64,000 nucleotides of DNA from Saccharicrinis sp. (GTDB lineage: Bacteria; Bacteroidota; Bacteroidia; Bacteroidales; Marinilabiliaceae), in the NCBI GenBank assembly GCA_024635555.1, contig JAGXIO010000017.1, positions 1 through 64,000 of the forward strand. Direction: 5' to 3'. Each line of letters begins with the position of its first letter. Positions within the stretch are counted from its first letter, which is position 1. The notes below the pieces were generated by a model that was given only the letters and a program-made list of their open reading frames with translations, did no database searches and was not told where the DNA came from. Shown in pieces: positions 26,177-34,529 of the stretch. The translations under genes were made by a program, and so were the position numbers.

Positions 26177-26200
26177 CCAAAATAAAACGGTAGACATACG

Positions 26201-26235
26201 CTGTCCGCTCCCTGCCCCATGCTCCCTGCCCCGCA
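26201..26235 (+). repeat. 7-bp periodic array upstream of capA-like gene
   Basis: Heptamers ctgtccg, ctccctg, ccccatg, ctccctg, ccccgca run toward the TTG start at 26264. The 28 A-rich bases between are too simple to judge for period. It is the pyrimidine-rich orientation, as before the gene at 24677. Confidence 0.6.
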
Positions 26236-26263
26236 CTAAAATAAACACCAAATAAAAAACAAA

Positions 26264-27400
26264 TTGAAAACAACTTCCATAAACATCCTCATCACCGGCG
26301 ACTTTGCCCCTTTAAACCGGGTGGAAGAATTCTGCCTCAACGGTAATTTTAAATCGGTGTTCAACGATTTTTACGAAGTATTCGAAAACAACGATTTAAA
26401 TGTGGTGGATTTGGAATGTCCCTTGACCCATGCAAAAACAACCCGCCCAAAAACCGGTCCGTATCAAAAAGCACATCCCGATACCATTGGGGCTTTGAAA
26501 TATGCCGGAGTATCGCTTGCGGTCATGGCGAATAACCACATTATGGATTACGATAATCAAGGTGTTAAGGACACTTTGGATCTCTGTAAGCAAAATGGAA
26601 TTGCTACGCTTGGTATAGGCTCATCTTCAGGAGAGGCTGCAAAGCCTTTCTCACTTGAAACAAAGGGCAAAAGAATAGGCATTTTAAATTTTGCTGATAA
26701 TGAGTTTCTTTCTACCCCAGATGGTTCGTACACTTGTAATCCCATCGATCCAATAAACGGGCATTACGATATTGTAAAAGCCAAGAAGGAGCACGATTAT
26801 GTGGTTGTGATTATTCATGCCGGAAATGAATTCTATCGTTTACCGTCGCCACGCACAAAACAGCTGTATCGCTTTTTGGCAGATCAAGGAGCAGATGCGG
26901 TTATATCGCATCATACCCATGTATTTTCAGGCTACGAAATATATAAAGGCAAGCCTATTTTTTACGGTCTAGGTAATTTTGTGTACGACTGGCCCGGAAA
27001 AATAAACTCCGATTGGAACAGGGGATATGTGGTCAGGTTAAGCATCTCGGACAAACTGGATTTTGAGATAATACCTTTGAAGCAAGGAAACGAAAAACCC
27101 GGGGTTTTCAAACTGGCCGAAAGTGAGAAAGTCACTTTCGATAAAGATTTAGAGGAGCTAAGCCGAATCATTTCCAACGACGAAGAGTTGGAAGTGGAAT
27201 TTCAAAAGTATTGTCAATCTGTATTTCCGATGTATGACGCTTTTATTGAACCCTTTTTTGGCAGATACATTGTAGCATTACAAAAAAGAGGTTGGTTGCC
27301 AAAACTATTATCCCGACAAAAGAGGCTCTTCCATCTCAACCTTAACCGCTGCCAATCGCACAGAGACGTTTTGTTGCGTTTGCTCAAAAAATATGAGTAA
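26264..27400 (+). CDS. CapA-family metallophosphatase-like protein
   Basis: 378 residues, start TTG. The CapA/PGA_cap fold is seen in order: ITGDFAPLNR (metal-binding Asp), VVDLECPLT, VMANNHIMDYD (Asn-His), VVIIHAGNEF, VISHHTHVFSGYE (His-His-x-His) and IFYGLGNFVYDW. Members take part in poly-gamma-glutamate or other capsule synthesis, probably as phosphatase-like enzymes. There is no signal peptide or membrane anchor here, unlike Bacillus CapA, so a cytoplasmic role in modifying the repeat unit is likely. It lies beside an asparagine synthase and an ATP-grasp protein, which may form an amide-bond module. Confidence 0.82.
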   Translation: MKTTSINILITGDFAPLNRVEEFCLNGNFKSVFNDFYEVFENNDLNVVDLECPLTHAKTTRPKTGPYQKAHPDTIGALKYAGVSLAVMANNHIMDYDNQGVKDTLDLCKQNGIATLGIGSSSGEAAKPFSLETKGKRIGILNFADNEFLSTPDGSYTCNPIDPINGHYDIVKAKKEHDYVVVIIHAGNEFYRLPSPRTKQLYRFLADQGADAVISHHTHVFSGYEIYKGKPIFYGLGNFVYDWPGKINSDWNRGYVVRLSISDKLDFEIIPLKQGNEKPGVFKLAESEKVTFDKDLEELSRIISNDEELEVEFQKYCQSVFPMYDAFIEPFFGRYIVALQKRGWLPKLLSRQKRLFHLNLNRCQSHRDVLLRLLKKYE

Positions 27401-27532
27401 TAGCTTATGGCTAATGGCTATTCTATTATCCATAAACGATAATGATATTGTAATCTAAAGGAATTAAACCGGACAGAGCTTTTTGAAATCAAACCACAAA
27501 CTTCTGAACTTTAAACTTTAAACCCCATTCTC
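27401..27532 (+). repeat. 7-bp arrays after a stop and before a start codon
   Basis: Immediately after the capA-like TAA come tagctta, tggctaa, tggctat (27401-27421), the same type as the array at 42690. Immediately before the ATG at 27533 come aaaccac, aaacttc, tgaactt, taaactt, taaaccc, cattctc (27491-27532), the same type as the array at 36437. The 70 bases between show no feature. Confidence 0.7.
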
Positions 27533-29461
27533 ATGTGTGGAATCACAGGATATATCAACACCAACTCAAAATCAATAAGCGATAGCTCCAGGATTATTTC
27601 GATGCTACAGATTCAGAGGCATCGTGGTCCGGACGATTCGGGTATCAGAGCCTTTAACTTAAAAACGGGACGATCAAAAGCATTTAACAGTCAGGAAGTC
27701 AGTAATATAGAAGATGGTTTAGATGGAGTGCTGGGTTTTAACCGACTGAGCATTCTCGACCTTTCGGCTAACGGACATCAACCCATGGTGAGTCCAAATG
27801 GTAAAGTGATTCTGGCTTTTAATGGCGAAATTTATAATGCTTTCGATTATAAGCAGGAGTTAACAGACTGGGGCTATGTATTTAAGAGTACTTCGGATAC
27901 TGAAGTTGTTTTGGCATTGTATTTAAAATATGGTTTGCAAGGGATGCTAAGCAAGCTCAACGGTATGTTTGCCATTGTTATTGCCGATTTGGATAAGCAG
28001 GAACTTTACGTGGCTCGCGACCGCTTTGGTATTAAACCGATGTATTATGTAACAACTGGAAACACATTTGCTTTTTCCTCCGAATTAAAGTCCTTTAAAT
28101 ATCTGGAGGGTTATTCATTTAGTTTAAACGCATCTAAGTTAGATGAATACTTGCTTTTCAGGAATAATATCAACGATACGCTTTTTGATGGTATCAAATC
28201 CTTAAAGCCTGGACATTTTATTACCTACACGCAAGGAGGAAATCTTAGCATAAAGCAATTTTTTAATGTAAACGATTATAACAGGGAGATCCCTGAAGTA
28301 GTTAGTTTACAGCAAGAGCAACAAAAGCTGGAATCCTATTTAGATAAAAGCGTGCAAAGTCAGCTAATGAGCGATGTAAAGCTGGGCTGTCAGCTGTCGG
28401 GTGGGGTTGATTCTTCGTTGGTAACATGGCTGGCAAACAAACAAAGCAAAAGCGGGAATTTTGAGTCTGTTTCCATTGTGTTTGACGATGAACGTTTTTC
28501 GGAGGAAAAATATATTAACGAAGTAAGAGATGCTTTGGACATTACAGCTCACAAGTTTTTGTTGGATTCGGACTATTATCTCGATCATTTTGAAGATGCC
28601 ACTTGGCATCTGGAAGCTCCTTTAAATCATCCCAATACCATTGGCATTTACATGCTGTCGCAAAGAGCAAAAGAATATGTTACGGTGCTGTTAAGCGGTG
28701 AAGGAGCCGATGAGGTTTTTGGTGGATACGAGAGGTTTTATGATATTAAATATCCTTATGGCGGATTAAACCTATTGCGTCAGATTAAAAATAATATTAA
28801 GCAACCTTCGCAGATATTCGATTATTTTAACGAGGCCAATAGAGCGGTAATGTCAACTGCTTTTATGCAAACTGACTTGGCGCAGGTTCTGAGGCCCCAG
28901 TTTAACAAACAGAAGGCGGCTATGGATCGGAAATCGCTGTATGCCAATTTAACGGGCACACGTTTCGATCGTCAAGTTAAATACGAAATGCTATCGTACT
29001 TACCTGATTTGTTGATACGGCAGGATAAAATGTCCATGGCACATTCAATTGAGAATAGGGTGCCATTTTTAGATAATGAAGTGGTGAACCATTCGTTCAC
29101 TATCCCGGAGAATCATCTGCTCAGTCGTAAAAATGGAAACGGTACCAACACCGAAAAGTATCTTCTTAAACAGATGACGGCTGATGTGTTTGGTCATCAA
29201 TTTGCTTTCCGCGATAAAATGGGATTTGGCATACCGCTGCGCGAATTCTTTTTAAAAGATAAATTTAACCAATACCTGAACGATAAAATATTGCCTGGTG
29301 TAAAAAGCAGAGCGATATTTGATAATAAGACAGTAAACTCTTGGGTGGGTAACATCAAAGGCCTAAAGCCCCGCGAGCTCGAAGCATTGTGGGTAGTCAT
29401 TGCCTTCGAAACCTGGGCCTCTGTATATCTGGACGGAAATTATAACCCACCTCATAAATAG
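27533..29461 (+). CDS. asnB: Asparagine synthase (glutamine-hydrolysing)
   Basis: 642 residues with two domains. The N-terminal class II glutaminase begins MCGITGY with catalytic Cys2, and has RHRGPDDSG and FNGEIYN. The C-terminal synthetase has the PP-loop LSGGVDSSLV and LLSGEGADEVFGGYERF. In polysaccharide loci, such enzymes often amidate a uronic acid or an amino-acid substituent rather than make free asparagine. That role here is inferred from context. A 7-bp periodic array runs into its start codon. Confidence 0.92.
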   Translation: MCGITGYINTNSKSISDSSRIISMLQIQRHRGPDDSGIRAFNLKTGRSKAFNSQEVSNIEDGLDGVLGFNRLSILDLSANGHQPMVSPNGKVILAFNGEIYNAFDYKQELTDWGYVFKSTSDTEVVLALYLKYGLQGMLSKLNGMFAIVIADLDKQELYVARDRFGIKPMYYVTTGNTFAFSSELKSFKYLEGYSFSLNASKLDEYLLFRNNINDTLFDGIKSLKPGHFITYTQGGNLSIKQFFNVNDYNREIPEVVSLQQEQQKLESYLDKSVQSQLMSDVKLGCQLSGGVDSSLVTWLANKQSKSGNFESVSIVFDDERFSEEKYINEVRDALDITAHKFLLDSDYYLDHFEDATWHLEAPLNHPNTIGIYMLSQRAKEYVTVLLSGEGADEVFGGYERFYDIKYPYGGLNLLRQIKNNIKQPSQIFDYFNEANRAVMSTAFMQTDLAQVLRPQFNKQKAAMDRKSLYANLTGTRFDRQVKYEMLSYLPDLLIRQDKMSMAHSIENRVPFLDNEVVNHSFTIPENHLLSRKNGNGTNTEKYLLKQMTADVFGHQFAFRDKMGFGIPLREFFLKDKFNQYLNDKILPGVKSRAIFDNKTVNSWVGNIKGLKPRELEALWVVIAFETWASVYLDGNYNPPHK

Positions 29462-29587
29462 TGGCTATAGTATACGCCAAATAGTTCGTCATGCTCATCT
29501 TTATTCAGCCATACAAAAATGTACTGGTTCGTTTAGAAGCATTAAATAAAAAACAAAATACACCACGTCCATCTCTACGTTATGTCT

Positions 29588-29605
29588 CTCCCCCTTTCGG
29601 GGGAG
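29588..29605. repeat. GC-rich hairpin before the ATP-grasp gene
   Basis: CTCCCCC-TTTC-GGGGGAG is followed by a further G-rich stretch and TTTT. It lies 25 bases before the next ATG. It could be an attenuator or terminator after asnB, or another palindromic element; a similar GC-rich block occurs near 24430-24490. Confidence 0.45.
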
Positions 29606-29630
29606 CCGGAGGGGGCTTTTACTTTTTCCT

Positions 29631-30647
29631 ATGAAAATAGCTATACACAGTGCCAAAGGATCCTTCAGTGATAGATGGATTCCTTATTGCGAAAAAAACA
29701 ATATTGACTTTAAATTGGTAAACTGTTTCGGTACCGATATTATGCAGCAGCTGGAGGATTGCGATGCGCTGATGTGGCATTTTAACCATAAAGGGGCACG
29801 CGAAAGCAAGTTCGCCAAGCAATTGTTGTTTGCTGTTCAGCATACAGGTAAAAAAGTATTCCCCGATTACAATACCGCGTGGCATTTTGACGATAAGGTA
29901 GCGCAAAAATATTTGTTAGAAGGTATTGATGCGCCATTGGCTCCCGCTTACGCTTTTTATACTGAAAAAGAAGCGCTGGAGTGGGCGGCTATCACCGCTT
30001 ATCCCAAAGTGTTTAAACTGCGCAATGGTGCCGGATCGGATAATGTTAAGCTGGTGAAGTCTTTTGATGGAGCCAAAAAATTGATACAAAAATCTTTTGG
30101 TAAGGGTTTTAAACAATATGATGCTTGGGGAAATCTCAAAGAGCGGATTAGGTTATTTAAGGCTGGCAAAACCACTTTCTTCGATGTTACCAAAGGAATT
30201 GCGCGTATATTTTACACAACACAATATGCTCGGGTAACGGGTAAGGAGATGGGCTATGTTTATTTTCAGGAGTTTATACCTCAAAACGATTCCGATATCA
30301 GGGTTTGCGTTGTGGGTGACAAAGCCTTTGCCATAAAACGTATGGTACGCGAAAATGACTTTAGAGCTTCCGGCAGCGGCACCATTCTTTACGACAAAAA
30401 ATATTTCGACGACGATACCATTAAAACGGCTTTTGATATTTCGGAAAAATTAAAGGATCAGTGCATGGCTTACGATTTTGTTTATTTAAACGGCAAGCCT
30501 TTGATAGTTGAAATAAGCTATGGTTTTGCCAAGGAAGGATACGACGATTGTGTGGGATATTGGGACAAAGATATGACTTGGCATCCCGGAAAGTTTAATC
30601 CCTACGGATGGATGGTGGAAGATATTCTCAGGAACGGGTCTGTATAA
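29631..30647 (+). CDS. ATP-grasp domain protein (RimK-like)
   Basis: 338 residues, no signal peptide. The N-terminal part (MKIAIHSAKGSFSDRWIPYC, ALMWHFNHKG) is a pre-ATP-grasp domain. YPKVFKLRNGAGSDNVKLV, the acidic MGYVYFQEFIPQNDSDIRV and PLIVEISYGFAKEGYDDC match the ATP-grasp nucleotide and metal sites. ATP-grasp ligases join a carboxylate to an amine through an acyl phosphate. With the asparagine synthase upstream and the CapA-like gene, it may attach an amino acid to a uronic acid or amino sugar; that is inference. I do not recognise a named family member. Confidence 0.7.
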   Translation: MKIAIHSAKGSFSDRWIPYCEKNNIDFKLVNCFGTDIMQQLEDCDALMWHFNHKGARESKFAKQLLFAVQHTGKKVFPDYNTAWHFDDKVAQKYLLEGIDAPLAPAYAFYTEKEALEWAAITAYPKVFKLRNGAGSDNVKLVKSFDGAKKLIQKSFGKGFKQYDAWGNLKERIRLFKAGKTTFFDVTKGIARIFYTTQYARVTGKEMGYVYFQEFIPQNDSDIRVCVVGDKAFAIKRMVRENDFRASGSGTILYDKKYFDDDTIKTAFDISEKLKDQCMAYDFVYLNGKPLIVEISYGFAKEGYDDCVGYWDKDMTWHPGKFNPYGWMVEDILRNGSV

Positions 30648-30673
30648 AAGTGCTGTAAATCAGACCCGTTCCT
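30630..30673. other. Perfect 13-bp inverted repeat spanning the gene end
   Basis: AGGAACGGGTCTG (30630-30642) is the exact inverse of 30661-30673, with 18 bases between that contain the TAA stop of the ATP-grasp gene. No T-run follows, so it is not a classical terminator. It could act as an RNA-stabilising 3' hairpin. Confidence 0.7.
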
Positions 30674-30777
30674 TAGCGCTATAAATACTTTTAGCTTTCA
30701 GCACCAAAACCACAAACAATTCCATTCCTTAACATCAAAACCACGATTACCCCGCTCCCGAGTTAAATAAAAATTTA

Positions 30778-31875
30778 ATGACAATAGAAAATAAGAAAAT
30801 AAAAATATGTTTGGTGATACATTCACTTCAGGCTGGTGGCATGGAGCGGGTTATGTCGGAGTTGGCATCCTATTTTGCAAATAAAGCTAACACAGAAACA
30901 CACCTGATACTTTACGGTTTAAACAGGGAGATATTTTATAAAATACCCGACAATGTTATCGTGCACAAGCCAAAGTTTAAGTTTGATAACAAAAAGCGAT
31001 GGGTATCTACTCTAAAAACCATTTTATATCTACGTAAAACTATAGCGTGTATTCACCCAAAATCGGTACTTAGTTTTGGCGAACATTGGAATAATCTTGT
31101 TTTACTTTCCATGGTAGGTTTAAAACATTCCGTTTATGTATCCGATAGAAGTCAACCCGACAAGAGCTTGGGTAAAATACAGGATTATCTGCGTAAAAAG
31201 CTTTATCCAAAGGCCAAAGGCATTATAGCCCAGACTCAAAAAGCAAAAGAAATTTTTCAAAAGAGTGTTAAACATCCCAATATTGCTGTTATAGGTAATC
31301 CAATAAGGGAGGTTGGTCAGATTGAACCCAAACCACAAAAGGAAAAAATAGTACTGATGGTTGGTCGGCTTATCCAAAGTAAAAACCAGGATAAGCTGAT
31401 TGAGATTTTTGCTAGGGTAAATGCTCCCGATTGGAAGTTGATGTTAGTGGGCTACGATCATTTAAAACAAAAAAATATGGACAGGCTAAAGACGCTGGCC
31501 AAGGATTTAAAAGTCGGCGATAGGGTTGTTTTTACCGGAAAGCAGGATAATGTAGAGAAATTGTATGGGCAAAGCTCCATCTTCGCATTTACCTCAAGTT
31601 CAGAAGGCTTTCCCAATGTCATTGGCGAGGCCATGTCGGCTGGGCTTCCGGTGGTGGCTTTCGACTGTGTAGCAGGGCCTTCAGATATGATTAGCGATGG
31701 CCAAAACGGATTTCTTATCCCTCTTTTCGATTCTGACGAATTTGAGATTAAGCTTTCCCTATTGATGAAAGATCATGCCCTTCGTGAAAAAATGGGAGCC
31801 AATGCCCTCCAAAGTATTCAGCGATTTTCTAAGGAAAAAATATGTGAAGAGTTTTATCAATTTATCACAAAATAA
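30778..31875 (+). CDS. Family 4 glycosyltransferase (PglA/PglJ-like)
   Basis: 365 residues. KICLVIHSLQAGGMERVMSE is the acceptor-domain loop typical of the PglA/PglJ/AmsD group. VLMVGRLIQSKNQDKLIEIF and SSEGFPNVIGEAMSAGLPVV hold the donor site with EX7E, followed by the group hallmark AGPSDMI. PglA-type enzymes add HexNAc to lipid-linked bacillosamine, which would suit the PglC/D/E/F-like genes in this window; that link is inferred. Confidence 0.87.
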   Translation: MTIENKKIKICLVIHSLQAGGMERVMSELASYFANKANTETHLILYGLNREIFYKIPDNVIVHKPKFKFDNKKRWVSTLKTILYLRKTIACIHPKSVLSFGEHWNNLVLLSMVGLKHSVYVSDRSQPDKSLGKIQDYLRKKLYPKAKGIIAQTQKAKEIFQKSVKHPNIAVIGNPIREVGQIEPKPQKEKIVLMVGRLIQSKNQDKLIEIFARVNAPDWKLMLVGYDHLKQKNMDRLKTLAKDLKVGDRVVFTGKQDNVEKLYGQSSIFAFTSSSEGFPNVIGEAMSAGLPVVAFDCVAGPSDMISDGQNGFLIPLFDSDEFEIKLSLLMKDHALREKMGANALQSIQRFSKEKICEEFYQFITK

Positions 31876-31964
31876 TCATGTCAGTAAGCTATCAGCCTAA
31901 CAATCTAACAACCTTCCCGTCAGAAAATAAATTTCAGGCGACGGGATGTCACTTCGTTCCAATT

Positions 31965-31999
31965 AATCTATAATCTCATAGTCTCAAAATCTTAAAAAA
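31965..31999 (+). repeat. 7-bp periodic array before the epimerase gene
   Basis: Units aatctat, aatctca, tagtctc, aaaatct, taaaaaa end one base before the ATG at 32001. Looser units (agctatc, agcctaa, caatcta, acaacct) lie just after the previous gene's stop. Confidence 0.55.
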
Positions 32000-32000
32000 A

Positions 32001-32894
32001 ATGAAAATACTCATCATAGGCTCAAAAGGATTTATAGGCCAAAATTTGGTTCGTTACTTCCAGAAAAAAAATTACAAAGTTTTTAAAGCGGATGTGGTAG
32101 TAGATTATACCGATACCGATCGTTATTTTTTAATTGATGCCTCCAACTCCGATTACAATACGGTTTTTCATTACGAAAAATACGATTTGTGCATCAATTG
32201 CTCGGGAGCGGCCAGTGTGCCCGATTCTTTGAAGAATCCGATGAGAGATTACTATTTGAATACCGTAAACGTATTTAAAATACTCACAGCCATTAACCAG
32301 TTTCAACCCGAATGCAAATTTATAAACATGGGTAGTGCCGCTGTTTATGGCAATCCGCTGACCTTGCCGGTACTTGAAAGTGCAGAGCGAAACCCTCTTT
32401 CTCCTTATGGATTTCATAAGTTGCAGGCCGAGCAAATATGTGACGAGTTTTACAAGTTTTTTAAACTAAAAACCTGCTCATTACGTATTTTTTCGGTGTA
32501 TGGTAACGGACTGCAAAAACAATTGTTTTGGGATCTGAATCAAAAAGCGTTGTCAGGTACACCGATAGAATTATTTGGAACAGGTGACGAGTCAAGAGAC
32601 TTTATTCATGTGTACGACTTGGCCAGAGCCATTGAATTGGTTGCGCTTAACTCGGAGTTTAAAGCGGATGTTATTAATATTGGCAATGGGCAGGAAGTAA
32701 AAATTAAAGAGGTGGTAGCCGATTTTTTTGCTTTATTTAAAGATGAAGTAGTATATACTTTCTCTGGCACTACCCGGAAAGGCGACCCTTTAAACTGGAA
32801 GGCCGATATTAATAAACTAAAATCGTTTGGTTATGCGCCCACAGTTGATATGAAAGAGGGCTTGAGGCAATATTATGAATGGTTGCAGGAATAA
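32001..32894 (+). CDS. NAD-dependent sugar epimerase/dehydratase (extended SDR)
   Basis: 297 residues. The Rossmann motif is GSKGFIG near the N-terminus. The catalytic set is NMGSAAVYGNP (Ser/Thr) and SPYGFHK (Tyr-x3-Lys), and a GDESRDFIHVYDLARAI stretch lies in the substrate domain. It converts a nucleotide sugar for one of the glycosyltransferases; whether epimerase, dehydratase or 4-reductase cannot be told. It stands alone between two palindromic/array spacers. Confidence 0.85.
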   Translation: MKILIIGSKGFIGQNLVRYFQKKNYKVFKADVVVDYTDTDRYFLIDASNSDYNTVFHYEKYDLCINCSGAASVPDSLKNPMRDYYLNTVNVFKILTAINQFQPECKFINMGSAAVYGNPLTLPVLESAERNPLSPYGFHKLQAEQICDEFYKFFKLKTCSLRIFSVYGNGLQKQLFWDLNQKALSGTPIELFGTGDESRDFIHVYDLARAIELVALNSEFKADVINIGNGQEVKIKEVVADFFALFKDEVVYTFSGTTRKGDPLNWKADINKLKSFGYAPTVDMKEGLRQYYEWLQE

Positions 32895-32898
32895 TCAC

Positions 32899-33040
32899 AT
32901 TGCCGTTGGCTTTAGCCAACGGAAAAAAGACTTTACTTTTGGCTTTAGCCACATTTAGTCTATTTGGTTTAAAATAAAAAATGTGGCTAAAGCCAGTAGC
33001 TGCTGCACATTCATAACCGTTGGTTAAAACCAACGGCAAT
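32899..33040. repeat. 142-bp MITE-like nested inverted-repeat element
   Basis: Terminal inverted repeats of 11 bp (attgccgttgg / ccaacggcaat) bound the element, and each end is itself a hairpin with 9-bp arms (32903-32922 and 33017-33036). Inside, a 16-bp inverted repeat (32940-32955 against 32980-32995, TGGCTTTAGCCACATT) forms a central hairpin. No coding potential. It starts five bases after the epimerase stop. Confidence 0.8.
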
Positions 33041-33108
33041 AGGGGTTAAAACAAACCTATATTTCAAACAAGATGAACTTTTACATTTTTTTAATCACTT
33101 TTTAAACA

Positions 33109-34257
33109 ATGATACCCTTAGATAAAAAAAGACTCAAAATTGGACTTCTGTTCAATTTTCAATCCGTATGGATGGGTGGAATAACCTACATACTTAATCT
33201 TATAAAAACATTTAATTATTTAGATGATGAGGAAAAACCTGAAATTATTCTTTATTACAGTTCTGCTTTAAAAAAGTACATTTCTGATATTGATTATCCG
33301 CATATAACATTTTCGGAATATCCTGCGCATCCGGTGGCCTTAGGTTATATCATGTCGTGGTTAAATCGGAAGAACTTATTTATCGATGATTTAATAGTAC
33401 AAGATAGTTTGGATGCTATTTATCCAGTTAGAGATTGTCCGGTAAAATCCAAAACGAATGCCAAAGTTATCGCGTGGTATGCCGATCTTCAACATAAAGT
33501 ATATCCGGAGTTTTTTACTCGCTCAACACTTTTGCATCGTACACTAAGGCTCAATCTAATGCTGCGAAATGCCACCAACATGGTGGTGTCGAGCCAGGCT
33601 GTGAGAGACGATTTCGACCGTTTTTTCAAGATTCGGAAGAAACTTAGGTTTCATATTTTTCATTTTGTGTCGATAAATGAAGATTTTGAGCAAGCCAATA
33701 TTAAAGAATTAAGGCATACGTATAATTTACCCGAGAAATACTTTATGGTATCCAACCAATTTCATAAACATAAAAACCATAAGGTAATATTATTGGCTCT
33801 GGTAAAATTAAAAGAGAAAGGAATTTACAAGCACATAGCCTTCACGGGTAGATTTCCATCTGCCGCGGACTCACCTTATCTAGCTGAACTTCATCAAATT
33901 ATTAACGACAATAACCTGCACAATCAAATCAGTATGTTGGGTATTATTCCGCGTAATGATCAGATGCAATTGATGAATTATTGCCAAGCTGTTTTACAAC
34001 CCAGTCTTTTTGAGGGATGGAGTACGGTTATAGAGGATGCTAAATCCCTGCAAGTACCGGTGATGGCCAGTAACTTAAAAGTGAATGTGGAGCAATTACA
34101 AGATAAAGGCGAATATTTTGAGCCAGATGATTACAAAACCTTGGCTACTATGCTGGCCAACTTTCCCGATAGAAATAGAGCGAAGTCTATCTATATGCCG
34201 CATGAGCATAGGGTGAAAAGCGCAGCCAAGGAATTATTGAGCATTTTTAGCAGATGA
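33109..34257 (+). CDS. Family 4 glycosyltransferase
   Basis: 382 residues, GT-B fold. The N-terminal loop is FNFQSVWMGGITYILNLIKT. VSNQFHKHKNHKVILLAL and QPSLFEGWSTVIEDAKSLQVPV form the donor site, with an EX7E-type arrangement in which Asp takes the place of the second Glu. Acts in repeat-unit assembly; donor unknown. Flanked by the MITE-like element upstream and a two-hairpin element downstream. Confidence 0.84.
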   Translation: MIPLDKKRLKIGLLFNFQSVWMGGITYILNLIKTFNYLDDEEKPEIILYYSSALKKYISDIDYPHITFSEYPAHPVALGYIMSWLNRKNLFIDDLIVQDSLDAIYPVRDCPVKSKTNAKVIAWYADLQHKVYPEFFTRSTLLHRTLRLNLMLRNATNMVVSSQAVRDDFDRFFKIRKKLRFHIFHFVSINEDFEQANIKELRHTYNLPEKYFMVSNQFHKHKNHKVILLALVKLKEKGIYKHIAFTGRFPSAADSPYLAELHQIINDNNLHNQISMLGIIPRNDQMQLMNYCQAVLQPSLFEGWSTVIEDAKSLQVPVMASNLKVNVEQLQDKGEYFEPDDYKTLATMLANFPDRNRAKSIYMPHEHRVKSAAKELLSIFSR

Positions 34258-34397
34258 GTACAGTACGCAATCCTACTTGAATAAAGTGATATTTTAGAGG
34301 TTCTATTATTTCTATTCATCAGTGAAAATAAATACACCTCCCTAACTTCAATCTACTAACCAACCTTTTAAGGTAGAGTAATTTTGGGAAAATACGC

Positions 34398-34477
34398 ATA
34401 ACTAGCCCCGGGATTCCTGCCCTCCGTCAGGCGGGTATCCCGGGAAACTTTACAGCATGTATATCGGGCTTTAGCCC
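34398..34477. repeat. Two-hairpin element, 20-bp palindrome in hairpin A
   Basis: The left 18 bases match the element at 16693-16710. Hairpin A (CCCCGGGATT...TATCCCGGG) is split by cctgccctccgtcaggcggg (34416-34435), which differs from the 20-mer at 16748 at one position. Hairpin B, gggctttagccc (34466-34477), is intact. Confidence 0.8.
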
Positions 34478-34529
34478 AAATTAATGTGCAAAATCCTATC
34501 TGCCGCTAAAAAATCTAAACTCAAACCAT

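Noticed and set aside
24344..26186. Diversity-generating retroelement (Avd-like four-helix protein)
   Set aside because: No reverse transcriptase and no template/variable repeat pair is visible; only short gene ends are seen.
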